DNA from: Flavobacteriia bacterium
Lineage (GTDB): Bacteria > Bacteroidota > Bacteroidia > Flavobacteriales_D > Crocinitomicaceae
Assembly: GCA_009923965.1 (NCBI GenBank)
Contig: RFSL01000011.1
Location: 1-13,555 of the forward strand
Direction of reading: 5' to 3'
Length of the DNA: 13,555 nt
In this document: positions 11,759 through 13,555 of the stretch, one piece after another
How positions within the stretch are numbered: position 1 is the first letter of the stretch
Layout: each line of letters begins with the position of its first letter
The notes under the pieces: model-generated
The model's database searches: none
What the model was told of the DNA's origin: nothing
What the model saw: only the letters and a program-made list of their open reading frames with translations
Translations under genes and position numbers: made by a program

Positions 11759-13465
11759 CTAATTTACTGCTGATGAAAATGTTGTATCATTCATAAATTT
11801 TAAAAACTCACGATCTTTTGAAGCTTTAGTCTTTAAATTTGAATCCTTCGCGAAAGCTTGTTTTAAGTTAGTGACAACTGCATCTACGCTTTCTCCATTT
11901 CTTGCAGCAATAATCGCTTTTAAGTAAAGAGATTCAGAGGTAGTGGTAATAGCACTTAAAACTTTAGTTGCTTGAGGTAATTTACCTTGAAGTGTTAAGG
12001 CAAGAGCTTTATTAAAAGAGTCATCTTTTAAGTTGTTTTCAGCTTTTGAATAATTTCCACTCATAATATTTAGAATTGCATTATTATATGCTAGAATAGA
12101 GCTATTTTTAGGATCTACTGATTTTGCTTGTCCCATTAATTTTATTGCTTGTGATTTATTCCCATCAAGTAAAATAACACCTGCTAAATTATTTTTAGAT
12201 GATGTATTATCTTTTAGTGAACTTGCTTTTTCAAAACTAGTTTTAGCATCTGAAATACGATTTTGAGAAAAAAGGATAGCACCTAAATTATTATGCCCTC
12301 TATAATCAGAATCAAAATTAGAAGTAGCTAACTGATAAATTCGTGCTTTTTCATTCAAGTCTTGTGTTAGATTTTTTGCCGCATAAAGCAATTCCTCTAC
12401 TCCTAAAATAGATCGATTACTTATCGATGCTTGCACTATTTCGTCATCTGTTAAACCATTTTCAGTGTAGTTGATTACAATATTTGCACGTCTAATTTTA
12501 GGAAATACATCTTTTTCTAATTCAGTATATGATTTTCCCAAATTTATCATTTCTGTTTCGCGTTTAACTGGATCTTTTGTCATTTCTAATATTCGAATAA
12601 AAAGGTTTTTATCTGCATCAGAAATAGATTTAGATAGGGATAATTGTTCTTTAAATCCATCATAATCTTCACCTTTTCCTTGTATTATATAATTCGCAGT
12701 ATCAGTATAACCAGCTATTTTTGCTTTTTTCATTAATGATATTAGCGAAGTTCTAGCTGATTTTGTTCTTTCGATTGATAAATTAGAATTATTATCTTCA
12801 ACTCCATCAGGTGAAGCATATCCAACAATATTAATTGAATTAATTTTAATTTTTGGATTTAACGGGGATTCTTTTATCCAAACTATCAAATCATTTATAT
12901 CTTCATCTTTTAATTCATTTGCTTTAACAATAGTTTGACTTCGATCAAAATAGATTGTAGCAGATTTTGTTTTATCAACTGAACGAATAATAGCATCATC
13001 TTCGTAAATCATTTTAAATTCTTTTTTAACCATCAAAGGTGTTACTATGGTTGCATCTGCGATTTTCTTTTCAGTTAAGGTCAATTTTTCTTTTAATCCT
13101 TTAAAAACTTTCCCTGAGATTTTAACATCTGCTGCTAACATATCTGAGGAATAAGGGACTGACATTTCAAAATTCACTGTTCCACCGGGTTTAAAAAAAA
13201 CAGTTTGACCATTTCCTGTAACTTTTTCTCCTTGTATAATCCATGTGCCAATTGCTGTATTACCTATTTTTGGAGTAATTTCTGCTCTTATTTTCTTTTG
13301 AATGCCTTTTTCTGGAACATTAACAACTACAGTAAAACGCAAGCTGTCGCCATGCATTTCAAGTGGGTTCGGATTAACAGAATAAGTAAAATCCTTAACG
13401 AGATCACAAGAAATTAAAGAAATCAAAAGACTTCCGAAAATTAAAATGGTTGAAAAACGATTCAT
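11759..13465 (-). CDS. lipoprotein with OmpA-like domain and TPR repeats
   Basis: This 568-residue protein has a signal peptide ending in the lipobox L-I-S-C with Cys20 as the lipidation site. Asp at +2 would cause inner-membrane retention in E. coli, but that rule does not hold in Bacteroidota. Residues 21-150 form a probable beta-rich domain I cannot assign. Residues 155-333 resemble an OmpA-like domain: Y-F-D-R-S at 172-176, G-Y-A-S-P-D-G at 215-221, N-L-S-I-E-R at 228-233 and R-R-A-N-I-V-I-N-Y at 325-333, with a helical insertion of about 55 residues before the last strand. Residues 388-540 hold at least three TPR-like repeats. It probably sits in the periplasmic face of the envelope, binding cell wall or partner proteins. 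No specific function or gene name can be given. Confidence 0.8.
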   Translation of the reverse strand: MNRFSTILIFGSLLISLISCDLVKDFTYSVNPNPLEMHGDSLRFTVVVNVPEKGIQKKIRAEITPKIGNTAIGTWIIQGEKVTGNGQTVFFKPGGTVNFEMSVPYSSDMLAADVKISGKVFKGLKEKLTLTEKKIADATIVTPLMVKKEFKMIYEDDAIIRSVDKTKSATIYFDRSQTIVKANELKDEDINDLIVWIKESPLNPKIKINSINIVGYASPDGVEDNNSNLSIERTKSARTSLISLMKKAKIAGYTDTANYIIQGKGEDYDGFKEQLSLSKSISDADKNLFIRILEMTKDPVKRETEMINLGKSYTELEKDVFPKIRRANIVINYTENGLTDDEIVQASISNRSILGVEELLYAAKNLTQDLNEKARIYQLATSNFDSDYRGHNNLGAILFSQNRISDAKTSFEKASSLKDNTSSKNNLAGVILLDGNKSQAIKLMGQAKSVDPKNSSILAYNNAILNIMSGNYSKAENNLKDDSFNKALALTLQGKLPQATKVLSAITTTSESLYLKAIIAARNGESVDAVVTNLKQAFAKDSNLKTKASKDREFLKFMNDTTFSSAVN

Positions 13466-13494
13466 TTTTTTATGTTTTAGATAAATTATAATTG

Positions 13495-13525
13495 CAAATT
13501 TAAAAAGTTATTACTACTATTTTAA
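13495..13525 (-). promoter_or_regulatory. probable promoter of the lipoprotein gene
   Basis: TAAATTTG (13495-13502) on the minus strand matches TAnnTTTG exactly. A TTA (13523-13525) lies 20 bases upstream as a weak -33 element, and a long A/T tract follows further upstream. The box is about 30 bases before the ATG. In so A/T-rich a stretch a chance match is possible. Confidence 0.5.
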
Positions 13526-13555
13526 TTACAATCACTTTTTTTTTAAAAAATAATT

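Noticed and set aside
1..13555. CRISPR arrays, insertion sequences, tRNA or rRNA genes, phage or defence modules
   Set aside because: No spaced direct repeats, transposase-like frames, terminal inverted repeats or tRNA cloverleaf sequences were found by eye; all large frames belong to recognised genes.

Overview
The window is AT-rich chromosomal DNA from a bacterium of the phylum Bacteroidota, most likely a Flavobacteriales-type lineage (genus not determinable by eye). Three things support this. The promoters carry the Bacteroidota -7 motif TAnnTTTG instead of TATAAT. Start codons are preceded by A-rich stretches and almost never by a Shine-Dalgarno sequence. The str and S10 ribosomal clusters are fused with no tuf gene between fusA and rpsJ. 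Every gene lies on the minus strand, so transcription runs from high to low coordinates.

Positions 1-8570 hold a long ribosomal protein operon. In transcription order it is rpsL, rpsG, fusA, rpsJ, rplC, rplD, rplW, rplB, rpsS, rplV, rpsC, rplP, rpmC, rpsQ, rplN, then the first 34 bases of rplX, which is cut by the window edge. Gaps are 3-27 bases, with one 1-base stop/start overlap (rplC/rplD), so it reads as a single transcription unit. A well-formed Bacteroidota promoter lies in front of rpsL (TTG, 19-base spacer, TATCTTTG). A 7-bp stem-loop falls at the predicted 5' end of the message.

Positions 8644-9711 hold a self-contained pdhB unit: promoter, pyruvate dehydrogenase E1 beta gene, and a rho-independent terminator just after the stop codon. 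Positions 9717-11629 hold clpP followed 5 bases later by clpX, the two halves of the ClpXP protease, probably co-transcribed. Positions 11708-13525 hold a 568-residue outer-membrane-type lipoprotein gene (OmpA-like domain plus TPR repeats) with its own promoter and a strong hairpin terminator.

The genes are mostly housekeeping: translation, entry of pyruvate into central carbon metabolism, protein quality control and the cell envelope. I saw no mobile element, CRISPR array, tRNA/rRNA gene or defence-like cassette, and no gene-free stretch longer than about 205 bases. The least ordinary items are the leader hairpin of the r-protein operon, the extended -7 motif shared by two promoters, the isolated Shine-Dalgarno-like sequence before rplN, an Arg in the ClpX Walker A loop, and the lipoprotein's altered OmpA motif and unassigned N-terminal domain. 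None of these amounts to a clearly new biological system.
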